Below, in pieces: positions 63,694-64,000 of a stretch of DNA of 64,000 bases. Under the pieces are notes generated by a model, which worked only from the letters and a program-made list of their open reading frames with translations, was not told the DNA's origin and did not search any database. The stretch is from Aeromicrobium chenweiae (GTDB taxonomy: Bacteria > Actinomycetota > Actinomycetes > Propionibacteriales > Nocardioidaceae). A program made the translations under genes and the position numbers. The stretch is from NCBI RefSeq assembly GCF_003065605.1, contig NZ_CP026952.1, positions 2,294,001 through 2,358,000 on the forward strand. Reading direction: 5' to 3'. Each line of letters opens with the position of its first letter. Positions within the stretch are counted from its first letter, which is position 1.

Positions 63694-64000
63694 TCAGAGC
63701 AGGGGCGCGAGCGGGCGCAGGATGGCCTCGTAGACCCGGGCCAGGAGCGGCCGGGACATCCACTGCTCGAGGGTCAGCTGCTCGCACTTCTCGCAGTCGT
63801 CGGCGAACACCTGCTGCATGCCACGGGCCAGGCCGCGGTCGAGGATCTCGAGGTTGATCTCGTAGTTGCCGAGGAGGCTCAGCCGGTCGATGTTCGCGGT
63901 GCCGATCGTGGTCCACTCGCCGTCGATCGTGGCGGTCTTGGCGTGCACCATGTGGTCGCGGTACCGGTGGATCTCGACTCCCGCCCGCAGCAGGCGCCCG
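63694..64000 (-). CDS. phospholipase D/cardiolipin synthase family protein (5' part outside window)
   Basis: 102 residues of the C-terminal end, running off the right edge. The HKD-type motif is VHAKTATIDGEWTTIGTANID, followed by ILDRGLARGMQQVFADDCEKC and a membrane-proximal end RVYEAILRPLAPLL. This is the second catalytic motif of a PLD-fold enzyme; cardiolipin synthase is the likely role. The start lies outside the window. The NT-rich protein gene follows on the same strand 113 bases downstream. Confidence 0.85.
   Translation of the reverse strand, partial: GRLLRAGVEIHRYRDHMVHAKTATIDGEWTTIGTANIDRLSLLGNYEINLEILDRGLARGMQQVFADDCEKCEQLTLEQWMSRPLLARVYEAILRPLAPLL

Overview
The window is high-GC DNA with the gene order of an actinomycete core chromosome. 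hflX-dapF-miaA, miaB, recX-recA, DUF3046-clgR-cinA-pgsA, ftsK, RNase J-dapA, folA-thyA, dapB, pnp-rpsO and ribF occur in the same relative order as in mycobacteria (the Rv2725c to Rv2786c block) and nearly all lie on the minus strand. Coding density, many ATGA/GTGA stop-start overlaps, frequent GTG starts and third-position G/C above 90 percent fit a Nocardioidaceae-type organism (Aeromicrobium- or Nocardioides-like). That genus-level guess is inference.

Left part (1-26.7 kb). A DinG/XPD-like helicase cut by the window edge is followed by hflX, dapF, miaA and a dioxygenase-like gene, then lipoproteins. An accessory export locus comes next: a TetR repressor, two tandem operators, a giant MMPL pump fused in frame to a degenerate ABC ATPase, and a YhgE/Pip membrane protein. 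Between this locus and miaB lie two gene remnants joined 5' end to 5' end, a deletion scar. Then come small secreted proteins, a DUF305 lipoprotein coupled to a large LVIVD-repeat exoprotein, an SPFH protein, a DUF4442 protein, a BNR propeller with a divergent PadR regulator, and recX-recA with a LexA box.

Middle part (26.9-45.2 kb). A cellobiose/beta-glucoside locus (oxidoreductase, CebR-type repressor, GH1 beta-glucosidase, two permeases, binding protein, divergent MsiK/UgpC-type ATPase) with two CebR-type boxes sits between recA and DUF3046-clgR. After cinA, pgsA and ftsK come a CbiX-type chelatase, a molybdenum-cofactor cluster (moeA, DUF6457, mobA), RNase J and dapA.

Right part (45.3-64 kb). 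Here lie a thioesterase, an MscS channel overlapping a GH18-like secreted protein, folA-thyA, an azlCD exporter pair, dapB, a hemerythrin, kynureninase, pnp (broken by a one-base frameshift as read here), rpsO, a secreted SGNH hydrolase and ribF. The window closes with a signalling cluster: an acidic membrane-anchored protein, a histidine kinase and response regulator, a soluble non-RD Ser/Thr kinase coupled to an exported Asn/Thr-rich basic protein, and a truncated phospholipase D-type gene.

Intergenic DNA carries several short palindromic or tandem repeat elements, often right after stop codons. No tRNA, rRNA, CRISPR array or insertion sequence was seen.
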